A stretch of 64,000 bases of DNA from Bacteroidota bacterium (GCA_018268015.1 JAFDXJ010000050.1:476037-540036), one strand, 5' to 3'. Numbered from the stretch's first letter, positions 17,070 to 26,633 are shown. Program-made: numbers and translations. Notes: a model not told the origin generated them from the letters alone.

Positions 17070-17778
17070 CTGTTTTTATAATATAACAAACATCTCCTAC
17101 ATGGCGAATCCGAGCTGTAGAATTCCTTTCTGATAAATAGTGATGAATCGCTCTGCTACAACCATCCCATGTATAATAATCATCAATTAGCACCATTCCA
17201 TGAGTGACTACTTTAGGATATAAATAAGTTAAACATTGAAGAGTGGAATCATACCAGTCGGCATCAAGCCTTAATAAAGCAATACCATTTTCCGGATGAA
17301 AGCCCGGGAGCGTATCCTCAAACCAACCTTTAAAAAGTTGATAATGACAATTTGATTTTTTCATCGTTTCATCAGCATCATCTATTGAAGCTTTACAATT
17401 ATCAAAATAATATTCTCCTGTTACATTTTCCTGCCACTTCTTCGCATTGGCACCATCAATAGGTTTTACTGCCGGAAGTCCTTCAAAACTATCAAATAAA
17501 AAATACTTCCTGTCATTTCCTAATACTTCACTCAATGCTGCGCTCATGCCACCTTTCCACACGCCACATTCTACTATATCACCGGGAACATTTTTTAAAT
17601 AATGATAGGCCAACTCAAGGTTTATTTTAAAATTTTTTTCCGGCACCATCGTATCATTTCTGTATTTCTTAAATAATGCAGAGGTTAAGGTTGGCTTAAG
17701 AGATTGCAGTGTTTTAGGGCTTCCATTTCTGAAAGGCTGTAAAACTTTTGTATAGGAATTTTTCAAAACTTTTTTCAT
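17056..17778 (-). CDS. TylF/MycF-family O-methyltransferase
   Basis: Protein of 240 aa with the TylF signature: GDIVECGVWKGGMSAALSEV near 63-82, FLFDSFEGLPAVK near 94-106, and the metal-binding LLRLDADWYDSTLQCL plus VLIDDYYTWDGC near 168-205. Family members are Mg2+- and SAM-dependent and methylate sugar hydroxyls, for example of mycinose precursors, so methylation of a polysaccharide sugar is likely. It sits next to a second methyltransferase, so more than one position or terminal residue may be methylated. Confidence 0.88.
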   Translation of the reverse strand: MKKVLKNSYTKVLQPFRNGSPKTLQSLKPTLTSALFKKYRNDTMVPEKNFKINLELAYHYLKNVPGDIVECGVWKGGMSAALSEVLGNDRKYFLFDSFEGLPAVKPIDGANAKKWQENVTGEYYFDNCKASIDDADETMKKSNCHYQLFKGWFEDTLPGFHPENGIALLRLDADWYDSTLQCLTYLYPKVVTHGMVLIDDYYTWDGCSRAIHHYLSERNSTARIRHVGDVCYIIKTDESE

Positions 17779-17814
17779 CTAATCAATTCATATTAAATGT
17801 TCATTACATATTAA

Positions 17815-18684
17815 TTAATGCAAGTGTGATACTGTAAAATCATAGCCATAAAGTGATTGACAAATTTTCATTTCATCAAAATAATATTCTTCTAATAGCT
17901 GTATCACTTTTGCAGGTGTTTTGTTTTTTTTAAAGGAAGTGTTTTTAAAAGGAAGTGTTTTCTTTAAAGATAGGTGAACAAAATTTTCAAGTTGATTTAT
18001 TTCGGATTCCATGGATTCCGGGTTGGTTAATCGTTCAAAAATCAATAGCAGCCTATTCTTCTTGTCAAATACTTTTTCCCATGGATGAAGATATTGCGAA
18101 TAAAGCCCTCGCTTCAATGCACCGATGGGAGAAAACCCATTTACTTCTTTTTGAAAAAAGTCTTCAATGGATAAATACCTATTTTGTTTTAAAAAAGCAT
18201 ATTCCGCTTTTCCTTTTTCAGTATATTGGAAATATTGTTCATAAACAGACTCTATGTTTTGAATAATATTTGAAAAATAAAAATTATAAGCAGAAATAAA
18301 ACGTTGTACCGGGTTTCGAAGTATAGTGATAATTTTTGCGTTAGGGTTATATGAAAATATTTTTTCAAAAGCGGATGAATCGCTTAAGTAATCCGGAGAT
18401 GCATCCAGGATATGGTGATATCTTTTATAAACCGGGTGTCTGAAGTTATGATGGTATTGTTGATAATTGATATCCTGATCAATCTTGCATGTATTAAAAT
18501 AGTGACACTCTTTATTTTTGTAGGCAAGTACAGATTTATTTTGAATTAATAAATTGAATAGAGAAGTTGTTCCGCATTTCTGTTCGCCGATAATGAACAA
18601 GTTTACTTTCTTTTTTGTATCCTGTGTCGGGATGCGTTCTAAAAGATATTTAGTCACAGGCCATTTTTTCAAAGTGCTTTTCAA
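17815..18684 (-). CDS. Sulfotransferase, TTG start
   Basis: Protein of 289 aa. PAPS-binding motifs are visible: the 5'-phosphosulfate loop LFIIGEQKCGTTSLFNLL near residues 29-46 and the 3'-phosphate motif ITILRNPVQRFISAYNFY near 114-131. A final LPFKNTSFKKNKTP segment matches the C-terminal K/S-T context of heparan-sulfate-type sulfotransferases. It should transfer sulfate from PAPS to a sugar hydroxyl or amine. The only suitable start is TTG at 18684. No PAPS-synthesis genes are in the window. It implies a sulfated polysaccharide. Confidence 0.87.
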   Translation of the reverse strand: MKSTLKKWPVTKYLLERIPTQDTKKKVNLFIIGEQKCGTTSLFNLLIQNKSVLAYKNKECHYFNTCKIDQDINYQQYHHNFRHPVYKRYHHILDASPDYLSDSSAFEKIFSYNPNAKIITILRNPVQRFISAYNFYFSNIIQNIESVYEQYFQYTEKGKAEYAFLKQNRYLSIEDFFQKEVNGFSPIGALKRGLYSQYLHPWEKVFDKKNRLLLIFERLTNPESMESEINQLENFVHLSLKKTLPFKNTSFKKNKTPAKVIQLLEEYYFDEMKICQSLYGYDFTVSHLH

Positions 18685-18719
18685 GAAAAAATATTTTTCA
18701 GGAATTTATATACGATAAT

Positions 18720-19997
18720 TTACTGACTCCATGAATAATTGGTTAATACACCTTTTCGAATTACAGGAATTTTACCTGTTCCAAAGTAATCACCATCAAC
18801 AACAGTGAGTTTCTTTGCAAATTCCACTTGATCAAATGTGCCGGCTTCTTCCGAATAAATTAATGTACTGATTAAATAGTCTCCACCGAATAAAGGGATT
18901 TTATATAAAGTACACGTAACAAATCCATCTTGTGCCAATAGAGGAAATGCAGAACCTGAATGTCCGTTATTAATTGTGAATAAGATCTGTTCATTCGCAT
19001 CCAGGATTTGAATTCGGAAATACACATTCCGAAGTGGTTTATCTTTTAATGTATAATGTACTTGTATCATTACATCATCCCCGGATTTAACTGATGCTAC
19101 CGGTAAAAGCTTATCATTGAAAAAACGGATATCCGTACAACGCAATAATCCATTTCCTTTACGATCTGTTCTATTATGTAATGGTGTTTCCGGTTCTTCT
19201 TTCTTGCTATGCAAATATGTACTGATGCCATTTTCAGGCAAACCATTGAATGTTTTTTTTCCATTTTCGAGAATCATTACATGACTGCATAAATTTAGTA
19301 TAGCAGGCATATTATGACTCACAAACAAAACCGTTCTCCCCTCTTTTTCACTTACATCTTTCATTTTACCCAAACACTTCTTCTGAAATTCCGCATCGCC
19401 AACTGCCAGCACTTCATCTACAATTAAAATATCCGGTTCCAAATGCGCTGCCACTGAAAAAGCAAGACGCACATACATACCACTACTATATCTTTTTACC
19501 GGAGTATCTATATATCGCTCTACTCCTGCAAATGATACAATCTCATCAAATTTGCGGCGAATTTCTTTTTTAGTCATACCCAATATAGCGCCATTTAAAA
19601 AAATATTATCCCTTCCGGAAAGTTCCGGGTGAAAGCCTGTACCTACTTCAAGCAATGCAGCGATACTGCCTTTAATCTTAATGTTACCCAAAGTAGGGGA
19701 AGTTACTTTGGAAAGAATTTTAAGCAGGGTAGATTTCCCGGCGCCATTACGACCGATAATACCTAATATTTCTCCGTGTTGCACACTAAAATTAATATCA
19801 CGCAATGCCCATACATATTCGCTATTCCCTTTAAATGTGCGATCATTCTCCTCACCTATTTTTAAATAGGGATCCGATTTGCCAATTAAACGATGCATCA
19901 ATCTATTGACATCATCATGCAAAGTTTTTCTCCCTACCTGACCAAGACGGTACTGTTTGGAAAGTTGTTCAACATGGATTACAGTTGAAGGATTCAT
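18720..19997 (-). CDS. wzt: ABC transporter ATP-binding protein for polysaccharide export (Wzt-like)
   Basis: Protein of 425 aa from the ATG at 19997 (MNPSTVIHVEQLSKQYRLG). The open frame to 20069 lacks similarity and is probably untranslated. ATPase motifs: Walker A GIIGRNGAGKSTLLKIL near 79-95, signature YSSGMYVRLAFSVAAHL near 170, Walker B DILIVDEVLAVGD near 190, and SHNMP switch near 226. Residues 260-425 form the extra beta-rich Wzt C-terminal domain, known in O9a/O8 systems to recognise the capped end of the glycan. The partner permease is separated by two genes, which is unusual. It exports finished, undecaprenyl-linked chains across the inner membrane. Confidence 0.9.
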   Translation of the reverse strand: MNPSTVIHVEQLSKQYRLGQVGRKTLHDDVNRLMHRLIGKSDPYLKIGEENDRTFKGNSEYVWALRDINFSVQHGEILGIIGRNGAGKSTLLKILSKVTSPTLGNIKIKGSIAALLEVGTGFHPELSGRDNIFLNGAILGMTKKEIRRKFDEIVSFAGVERYIDTPVKRYSSGMYVRLAFSVAAHLEPDILIVDEVLAVGDAEFQKKCLGKMKDVSEKEGRTVLFVSHNMPAILNLCSHVMILENGKKTFNGLPENGISTYLHSKKEEPETPLHNRTDRKGNGLLRCTDIRFFNDKLLPVASVKSGDDVMIQVHYTLKDKPLRNVYFRIQILDANEQILFTINNGHSGSAFPLLAQDGFVTCTLYKIPLFGGDYLISTLIYSEEAGTFDQVEFAKKLTVVDGDYFGTGKIPVIRKGVLTNYSWSQ

Positions 19998-20134
19998 AAA
20001 GAGCTGTTGTTTACTCTGTGTTTTTGTAAATAAATTTATTTTCCGGGGAGAAATAATCGGGAAAATCAATTCAATTAAAAGGGATAAAATATAATATTAA
20101 ATTTTTGACGAGTTTATCTTACGGTTATTCAATT

Positions 20135-21040
20135 TTAAACTCTGACAGAAATATCTTTTAATAATAAGCTATAGTCAATCTTCTCTTTGAGCCAAGGCCT
20201 GGTAATATGTCCACAAATTCCATCCAGCAAACTACCAAAGTCAAAATAAAATACAGGGTAATTATTTTCATGTAATCTTTTCATCAAAATACGGCCACTA
20301 CAGCCCATTGCAAGAATAACGACTCCATAATGATGTTGATTTTTTAGAAATTCATTTGCATTTGCTTCTATGATATCAATCTGGTCATAAGCATTTTTTA
20401 AAGGCGCTTTAATATGAGGAACAGGTCCAAATAAATCATTTATTATTTCAACCGGAGTATCTTCTTTTCCAATAAAAAGAATTGTATGTTCTTTCAATTT
20501 TTTTAAAAATAAATTGGTTTTTTCCGGGAAATAACAGGCCATATAATGTAAAGCAACCGGGCTGAATATTTTATACCCAACGAAATAAGGAAATGTATTC
20601 CGCACTAAGACTTCAACAGCTTCGTCATTTTGTAAATGATTGCCCACATACATTTCCTTCTCACAGCCATATTGCTTATGATGAATAGCAAGAGATTTAA
20701 AGATACCTTCTCCTTTCATGGCAAAGGCCTCTTTCATTTCCTGAGCAAGAGCAGGATTTGTCTTTTGCATCATTTCATTTTGCCCGATGGCTAAAAAAAC
20801 ATCCCCATCACCAAATCGCATATAAGCGCCCTGCTTTTTTTCTCCTATATGTGTTTCTAATGTTTCCAATGTTTCTTCAGGTGAAACAATTTGAATGATG
20901 TTTTTTAAATGGCTATATATAATGGAGGTATATTTTTCTTTATGAAACGCATATACAAAGGGCAAAACAGAATCCACCAGATTCGTGGAGTATATTTTGA
21001 GTTTACCTTTTACTCTTTTTATAAATTTTTGTTTTGCCAA
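20135..21040 (-). CDS. GT-D fold glycosyltransferase-like protein (DUF1792 type), TTG start
   Basis: Protein of 301 aa. YMRFGDGDVFLAIG near residue 73 matches the conserved RFGDGE-type motif of the GT-D/DUF1792 family, whose member DGT1 in Streptococcus glucosylates a serine-rich adhesin glycan. Later blocks fit the family as well: HTILFIGKEDTPVEIIN, VVILAMGCSGRILMKRLH and FYFDFGSLLDGICG. The motif has Asp instead of Glu at the last position. Start is TTG at 21040 following the stop of the FkbM gene by about 24 bp. It lies between the two ABC-exporter genes. Confidence 0.68.
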   Translation of the reverse strand: MAKQKFIKRVKGKLKIYSTNLVDSVLPFVYAFHKEKYTSIIYSHLKNIIQIVSPEETLETLETHIGEKKQGAYMRFGDGDVFLAIGQNEMMQKTNPALAQEMKEAFAMKGEGIFKSLAIHHKQYGCEKEMYVGNHLQNDEAVEVLVRNTFPYFVGYKIFSPVALHYMACYFPEKTNLFLKKLKEHTILFIGKEDTPVEIINDLFGPVPHIKAPLKNAYDQIDIIEANANEFLKNQHHYGVVILAMGCSGRILMKRLHENNYPVFYFDFGSLLDGICGHITRPWLKEKIDYSLLLKDISVRV

Positions 21041-21064
21041 CTGGAAATTTTCAAAATGTAAAAA

Positions 21065-21871
21065 CTATTTAAAAGCGAGAATGGACGACCAGTGCTTTTT
21101 AGACAGAATACAAGTAAAGCCTTTGCTCTTTAGAATGGTTAAATACTTATCAAGCGATTCATGATGATGCACTTCAATGTTTAAGGATTGAGTGATATCA
21201 AGCCAGTCAATATCTGCTTCAAATATTTTAGATTCAGCGCCCTCAATATCCATCTTCATGAAATGAATAGTCGAAATATGATGTTCAAGTATCAATCGTT
21301 GAATAGTAAATGCTTTCACGTGGTTATTTCCAGCCGTTTCATTATTATCTACATGTAAGCCCTGGGGTATGTCTCCTGAATAGCTCACTATACCCTCTTC
21401 ATACCAAATAGCGCCATTGATTATGAAACAATTTTTAAGATGAGCCGTATTTTTCAACGCTTGTAAATAATTCCCCTGATCTAATTCCACACCAATAATT
21501 TTTGAATCCGGATAAAGAAATTTTAAATGTCGTACTGTAAGCCCAATATTTGATCCAAGATCCAGAATAACTGCCTCTTTGGGAAGTTTTACCGGAGGCA
21601 AATGATATTGTTCAAAAAAGGTATAATGCAGTACAAAATGATCATCATTATTGCACCTGCAAAACACAGGATCGGGCCCGGCATTTTTAATAAACAATTC
21701 AATTTCCTGCTGATCTATACATTGATTTTGCTGCAGACAATGATATTTTTCTCTATCCTCGGTGGATGGAAACAATTGCCTTTCCTTCCTAAGTATTTTA
21801 TTTTTTACATAAGGACGTCTTATATGATCCCTATAAATATTTTTTACTTTTTTTCTTAAAGAATAGAACAT
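21065..21871 (-). CDS. FkbM-family SAM methyltransferase
   Basis: Protein of 268 aa. FkbM features: the SAM loop AVILDLGSNIGLTVRHLKFL near 100-119, the strand-2 acid IIGVELDQGNYLQAL near 126, and the family hallmark HFMKMDIEGAESKIFE near 203-218. The first 70 residues are basic and variable. FkbM enzymes O-methylate hydroxyls of polyketides and sugars. This is one of two FkbM genes in the locus (the other at 23592-24443); they differ enough to suggest different substrates. It sits between the ABC permease and the GT-D gene. Confidence 0.85.
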   Translation of the reverse strand: MFYSLRKKVKNIYRDHIRRPYVKNKILRKERQLFPSTEDREKYHCLQQNQCIDQQEIELFIKNAGPDPVFCRCNNDDHFVLHYTFFEQYHLPPVKLPKEAVILDLGSNIGLTVRHLKFLYPDSKIIGVELDQGNYLQALKNTAHLKNCFIINGAIWYEEGIVSYSGDIPQGLHVDNNETAGNNHVKAFTIQRLILEHHISTIHFMKMDIEGAESKIFEADIDWLDITQSLNIEVHHHESLDKYLTILKSKGFTCILSKKHWSSILAFK

Positions 21872-21885
21872 TTCGTTATTACAAT

Positions 21886-22776
21886 TTACACTGTATCCAT
21901 AAAACTCCTTTCTACTTTATTAAAGATGAGTACTCCACATAATAAAAAGAAAATAGTGCATCCGAAACTATAAAGAAAAGATATACCGTTAAATGTACCC
22001 TGACCAAACAAGGCATAACGAAAGCCTTCCACAAGTGGTGTGAGAGGATTCCATTCAATAAATACTTTATATTTTGAAGCATTTAAATAAGAAAGAGGAT
22101 AGGCCACGGGTGTGATATACATAAACAATCCCACACCAAAACCTACTAAAATAGCAAGATCCCGGTATTTTGTGGTGAGGGATGAAATAGTAATTCCAAG
22201 TCCTAAACCCATTGCCCCCATCATCAGAATAATTACCGGCAATAATAAAGTATGCCAGCCCAATGTTAATGTGTAATCCCCAATTAATATATAATAAACG
22301 ATCATCACCAATAGTAAAATAAACTGGATAGAAAATTTGAACAAATTAGAACAAACCGTTGCAAGGGGCATGGCTAATCTTGGAAAATAGACTTTTCCAA
22401 AAATTGCGGCATTGGTAACAAATGTATTTGATGTGGAAGTCAGGCAAGTAGAAAAATAAGTCCATATCGTAATACTGCTCATATAAAATAATACCGGAGG
22501 TAACGTATCTGTGGAAATATTGGCAATTTTATTAAACAATATTAAAAACATAAAAGTAGTGAGTAAGGGCTGTACTACATGCCATAAAGGCCCCAGAATT
22601 GTTTGCCTGTACTGAGAAGCAATATCTCTTTTTACAAAAAGTAAAATAAGATCACGGTATCTCCAGGTTTCTTTGAAATGAAAATTGAATAAACTGCTTT
22701 TGGGCTTAATGATCTCAGTCCACATTTCAAGTTCCACCGTGCTTTTCCCATGAGTTGTATTTCCTTTGCGCATCAT
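21886..22776 (-). CDS. wzm: ABC transporter permease for polysaccharide export (Wzm-like)
   Basis: Protein of 296 aa of the ABC-2 type. After a cytoplasmic N-terminal arm with the FVKRDIASQYRQTILGPLWH coupling-helix motif near 48-67, there are about six transmembrane helices (for example LLTTFMFLILFNKIA, IQFILLLVMIVYYILIG, LLLPVIILMMGAMGLGLGI and LYSFGCTIFFLLCGVLIF). The family forms the inner-membrane channel with Wzt and exports lipid-linked polysaccharide. The gene overlaps the upstream GT2 gene by 4 bp (ATGA). The cognate ATPase lies two genes downstream. Confidence 0.9.
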   Translation of the reverse strand: MMRKGNTTHGKSTVELEMWTEIIKPKSSLFNFHFKETWRYRDLILLFVKRDIASQYRQTILGPLWHVVQPLLTTFMFLILFNKIANISTDTLPPVLFYMSSITIWTYFSTCLTSTSNTFVTNAAIFGKVYFPRLAMPLATVCSNLFKFSIQFILLLVMIVYYILIGDYTLTLGWHTLLLPVIILMMGAMGLGLGITISSLTTKYRDLAILVGFGVGLFMYITPVAYPLSYLNASKYKVFIEWNPLTPLVEGFRYALFGQGTFNGISFLYSFGCTIFFLLCGVLIFNKVERSFMDTV

Positions 22777-23585
22777 GGTAATTTAAATTTTTTCATTTGC
22801 CTGGATATTTCTTTATGCACATCTCTATCACTTTTTATTTTCCTGAAAGGCGTTAGCAGTGATCGTTTCAGCGATAATGATGCATTTCTGTAAGGAGAAG
22901 GAATGCCGGTAATTTTTTCCTTTGCCAGTTCTTCAATCACTGCGCGTTTAATTTTTATCTCCCTGCTAAACGGTTTTGAATAAACATAAAATAAGGGAAT
23001 TTGATAAATGATTTCCCAATCCTGTTTCAATATTTCCAAGGCCCAGGCTTTGTCTTCACTGGCAAATAATTGAGCGTCATAAGGGTTTTGTTCCCATGCT
23101 TTTTTTGCAATGGCAGCGCAATGATTAGCGGGCAAATGATTCCAATGATCTTTTATAAAATGATCTTCATTTTTCCATTGCAATACCTGCGCCCCTTCCT
23201 CTAAACCGGCTTTTACATTTTGTTGATTAGAAATCTCCGTAAAGCGTAATGCAGCAACTCTTTCATGATTAAAATATGCAGGAATATTTTGCAGGAAAAA
23301 CTCATTGATCAAAATAATATGTGCACTTAAAATAAGTATCCATTTTCCATTGCATATTTCGATGCCTTTATTCAATGAATAACCATAGGTGAAATTATTG
23401 CGAGGTATAGAAATAACCTTACATCCAAAACTTTTGGCCACTTCCACAGAATCATCATCTGATTCATTATCAACCACTATTGTCTCATATTCAAAAGCCA
23501 CAGATTGTTCTTGAAGTGATAACAACGTTTTTTTTAATAAGGCTGATTCGTTGAGGTTTCGTATAACAATAGAAAGTTGGATAAT
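22773..23585 (-). CDS. Glycosyltransferase family 2, apparent ATT start
   Basis: GT-A domain with TIVVDNESDDDSVEVAKSFG and FTYGYSLNKGIEICNG; the usual DxD is replaced by LILSAHIILI, so metal binding may be atypical. The first ATG/GTG/TTG in frame is TTG at 23525, which would remove the conserved first strand. The missing strand (IIQLSIVIRNLNESALLKKT) is encoded directly upstream, where the only plausible initiation codon is ATT at 23585 (ATC and ATA nearby), giving 270 aa. This frame is the same one as the preceding FkbM gene, whose TAA stop is only two codons upstream. So it is either ATT-initiated or made by readthrough. Confidence 0.78.
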   Translation of the reverse strand: MIQLSIVIRNLNESALLKKTLLSLQEQSVAFEYETIVVDNESDDDSVEVAKSFGCKVISIPRNNFTYGYSLNKGIEICNGKWILILSAHIILINEFFLQNIPAYFNHERVAALRFTEISNQQNVKAGLEEGAQVLQWKNEDHFIKDHWNHLPANHCAAIAKKAWEQNPYDAQLFASEDKAWALEILKQDWEIIYQIPLFYVYSKPFSREIKIKRAVIEELAKEKITGIPSPYRNASLSLKRSLLTPFRKIKSDRDVHKEISRQMKKFKLP

Positions 23586-23591
23586 CTTATT

Positions 23592-24443
23592 TTATATGAA
23601 TAACTGATACATTTCTTCTGCTTTGGACTCGTGTACAAATACATAATTCGTTTCATTCATATTTCCATGAATGGCAATATCATTGAGTGGTAGCAGGGAG
23701 TTTTCCCTTTCGTTGATCCGATAAAAACAATATCCCAGTTCATTAAAAAATTTCAATACTGCTTGCTCGCGTTTTTTCCGGAATAGCCCATTTTCCGAAT
23801 TCAAATTATAGACCGGCAATATTTCTATAAGACAATAGGGATGATCCTTCTGAATGACTTTTTGTAGTCCTTTCAACACTTCCAGTTCGGCTCCTTCTAC
23901 ATCAATCTTAATAATGCCAGGAATAATCTGATTTTTTTCAAAAATATTATCTCCTTCAAATACAGCTACTTGAATTTGCTTGTGGTATCTTTCTTTATTC
24001 GTCCGGAAATCTTTTATTAAGCTCGCACCACTGGCATAATCCATATCCATGATCAGAGGAAGAATTTCATTTTTATCCGATAATCCAACCGGGAATATCT
24101 GAATGTTTTGAAAATGGTTTAATTCTGAAAGTTTCCGGCAATAATAAACGCAAGCAGGATTCGGCTCAAAGCCTATGTAGGCATTGCTTTTTTGCAAACC
24201 GTAGAATGCCAACATGGTCTGACCGATATTCATCCCAACATCAACAAAAGCACCTTTAGTTAAAGACAATAACTGATTGATTACAGGAGCCATCCACTTT
24301 TCCTGATCCATCAGGTGCGTATAACCCATTCCATTGATTACAGGTATTTTGAAATGCCGCTCATACTTTTTTATAGAAAGTATAGAATTGACTTTATGAA
24401 AATAACCGGTTTTATATAATGCCCTGTGTAAATAATAAAACAT
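23592..24443 (-). CDS. FkbM-family SAM methyltransferase
   Basis: Protein of 283 aa. SAM-binding region GAFVDVGMNIGQTMLAFYGL near 69-88, YIGFEPNPACVYYCRKL near 96-112, and the FkbM hallmark IIKIDVEGAELEVLKGLQ near 180-197. Predicted to O-methylate a sugar of the polysaccharide. Its TAA stop is followed in the same frame, two codons later, by the apparent start of the GT2 gene, so a readthrough fusion protein is formally possible. It lies 11 bp after the NeuC-like gene. Confidence 0.85.
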   Translation of the reverse strand: MFYYLHRALYKTGYFHKVNSILSIKKYERHFKIPVINGMGYTHLMDQEKWMAPVINQLLSLTKGAFVDVGMNIGQTMLAFYGLQKSNAYIGFEPNPACVYYCRKLSELNHFQNIQIFPVGLSDKNEILPLIMDMDYASGASLIKDFRTNKERYHKQIQVAVFEGDNIFEKNQIIPGIIKIDVEGAELEVLKGLQKVIQKDHPYCLIEILPVYNLNSENGLFRKKREQAVLKFFNELGYCFYRINERENSLLPLNDIAIHGNMNETNYVFVHESKAEEMYQLFI

Positions 24444-24454
24444 CGCGAAAATTC

Positions 24455-25591
24455 TTATTCGATGGAGATGTCAGCAAAATATTTTTGGGGAGAAGTTTCC
24501 CAAAAATCTTCTCTCAATAAAATTTCCAGAAAAACTTCAGCACTATTACCCGATCCAAATTCATGATGAGGATGAGGTTGTAAAGGCTTGTTGATGACAT
24601 GATCCATGGCATACAAAATTTCATGCTTTTCATTTCCTACATGAAGGACTGTATCATGCATACTTCTTCCAGTTTGCCTGCTACCAACATTGATAGCTGG
24701 AATATTGTAATAATGCGCTTCCCGGATACCTGCACTGGAATTTCCAATGATAAACTGAGCGTTTTTTAATAAGGTCAAAAAATACTCAAAGCGTAAAGAA
24801 GGATATATAAGATAATTCTTCGAGCCCTTCCTTTTAAAGATTTGTTCGAGTATGATGTTTACACCCTGATCATTATTTGGATATATCAGTACATATTGAA
24901 AACCAGATTCATCCAAGGCTGAAAAATAATTTTCTGCATGTTGCTTCAAATGATCAATTTCAGTTGTTACCGGATGAAAAATAGAAATGGCGAAAGTTTC
25001 AAAAGGAATATCATAATGTTTTTTCACTTCTGCAATAGAGGGTAAACCGGAAGAAAGCAATACATCCAGGTCCGGCGAGCCGGTAATAAATATTTGTGAG
25101 GGCAGTTCGCCCATTTGTATTAAACGTTGCCGGGCATTTTCATTCGCCACAAAATGTACATGACTGAGTTTGCTTACCGCGTGCCTGATTAATTCATCTA
25201 CTGTTCCGGATAATTCTCCTCCTTCGATATGTGCAACTAAATAATTATTTAAAGCGCCTACTGAAGCTCCTGCCAGCGCTTCAACACGGTCGCCATGGAT
25301 AATCACCAGGTCCGGCTTCAGGGATCTTGTGAATGCAGAAAAACCGTTAATGGTTTTTGCCAGTGTTATATCCATTAAACCATCTTCATGATGATTTTCA
25401 AATTGATAAATATTTTTAAAACCACATCTTTCTATCTCATGAACAGTGTACCCATATTTTTCATCCAGGTGCATACCGGTTACAAAAAGGTACACTTCAA
25501 ATTGTTCATGCTGATCAAGGATGGAAATCAATGATTTTAGTTTTCCAAAATCTGCTCTTGTACCGGTTAGAAAAACAATCTTCTTTTTCAT
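24455..25591 (-). CDS. neuC: UDP-N-acetylglucosamine 2-epimerase (hydrolysing), NeuC-like
   Basis: Protein of 378 aa from the ATG at 25591 (MKKKIVFLTGTRADFGKLKS), 1 bp after the neuB stop; an upstream in-frame ATG would lie inside neuB. Family motifs: TGTRADFGKLK, LVIIHGDRVEALAGA near 100, VAHIEGGELSGTVDELIRH near 125-143, and FIIGNSSAGIREAHYYNIPA near 290. The hydrolysing enzyme converts UDP-GlcNAc to ManNAc plus UDP, the first step to Neu5Ac; the LegG variant uses a 2,4-diacetamido bacillosamine nucleotide. Bacillosamine-forming genes are not in the window, which favours UDP-GlcNAc. Confidence 0.88.
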   Translation of the reverse strand: MKKKIVFLTGTRADFGKLKSLISILDQHEQFEVYLFVTGMHLDEKYGYTVHEIERCGFKNIYQFENHHEDGLMDITLAKTINGFSAFTRSLKPDLVIIHGDRVEALAGASVGALNNYLVAHIEGGELSGTVDELIRHAVSKLSHVHFVANENARQRLIQMGELPSQIFITGSPDLDVLLSSGLPSIAEVKKHYDIPFETFAISIFHPVTTEIDHLKQHAENYFSALDESGFQYVLIYPNNDQGVNIILEQIFKRKGSKNYLIYPSLRFEYFLTLLKNAQFIIGNSSAGIREAHYYNIPAINVGSRQTGRSMHDTVLHVGNEKHEILYAMDHVINKPLQPHPHHEFGSGNSAEVFLEILLREDFWETSPQKYFADISIE

Positions 25592-25592
25592 A

Positions 25593-26633
25593 TTACATGA
25601 TATCATCCCAATTGATCTGTTCATCTTCTATCAAATCTTTTGCGGCAATCCGGCCTAAAATTTTTTCGTAGGCTTCAGCGAGGATTCCTCCCTTCCCGGG
25701 TCTTTTTACCCATATATTTTCCTTTGAAAAAGTTTCTCCTTTAGCAACAGGTTGAATTGTACAGATCGTTGCAAAAGCAAAATCAATAGTAACCTGCTCT
25801 TCAATTACAGGGCCTTTTTCACCGCCTCTTTGCAACGCAATAATTTTGCTTCCCTCAATTAATTCTTTACAGGCTTTCGTATCCATAGAACAAATAATAT
25901 CCGGTCCGGGTCTGCTCATGTGATCTGTAAAATGTCTTTCTAAAATGGATGCTCCCAATGCTACTGCGCCAAAACAGGCATGGTTGCTCAATGTATGATC
26001 TGATAAGCCTATGACGGCATCCTGAAAATGATTTTGCAATGATGTCATCGCGTTTAACCGCACTAAACGATTGGGTGTGGGATATAAGTTGGTCGTATGC
26101 AATAAGGCAAAAGGTATTTTATTTCTTCGAAAAATATCTACCGCTTTAGAAATGCTTTCTATTGTATTCATTCCAGTGCTCAGAATGACCGGTTTGCCAA
26201 ATGTTGCAATATGTTGAAGTAAAGGATAATTATTACACTCCCCACTTCCTATTTTATAGGCAGGCACTTCCCATTTTTGCAAACGGTTAGCGGCAGCCCT
26301 ACTAAAAGGAGTAGAAATAAAAATCATTCCTTTTTGTTCTACATATTTCTTTAAGGCATATTCCTCTTTTTCATTCAAAGCACATCGCTTCATTATTTCA
26401 TAGATACTCTCATTAGCATTTCCGGGTATCATCTTTTTTGCAGCATGGCTCATTTCATCTTCTACAATATGCGTTTGATGTTTGATTACTTCAACACCAG
26501 CTGATGCAGCAGCATCTACCATGTCTATCGCTGTTTGTAAAGATCCTTCATGATTGATCCCTATTTCCGCAATAACTAAGGGTTCATAATCATAACCAAT
26601 TTTTCTACCTGCAATATTGATGTATGGGTTCAT
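25593..26633 (-). CDS. neuB: N-acetylneuraminate synthase family, NeuB-like
   Basis: Protein of 346 aa from ATG 26633 ([20 protein letters not shown]); the in-frame codon further up at 26645 is only TTG. A TIM-barrel NeuB domain is visible: [71 protein letters not shown] and GLSDHTL. The final 60 residues are an SAF antifreeze-like domain ([20 protein letters not shown]). It condenses PEP with ManNAc, or a related hexose, to give a nonulosonic acid. Position between the SDR and NeuC genes supports a complete pathway. Confidence 0.9.
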   Translation of the reverse strand: MNPYINIAGRKIGYDYEPLVIAEIGINHEGSLQTAIDMVDAAASAGVEVIKHQTHIVEDEMSHAAKKMIPGNANESIYEIMKRCALNEKEEYALKKYVEQKGMIFISTPFSRAAANRLQKWEVPAYKIGSGECNNYPLLQHIATFGKPVILSTGMNTIESISKAVDIFRRNKIPFALLHTTNLYPTPNRLVRLNAMTSLQNHFQDAVIGLSDHTLSNHACFGAVALGASILERHFTDHMSRPGPDIICSMDTKACKELIEGSKIIALQRGGEKGPVIEEQVTIDFAFATICTIQPVAKGETFSKENIWVKRPGKGGILAEAYEKILGRIAAKDLIEDEQINWDDIM

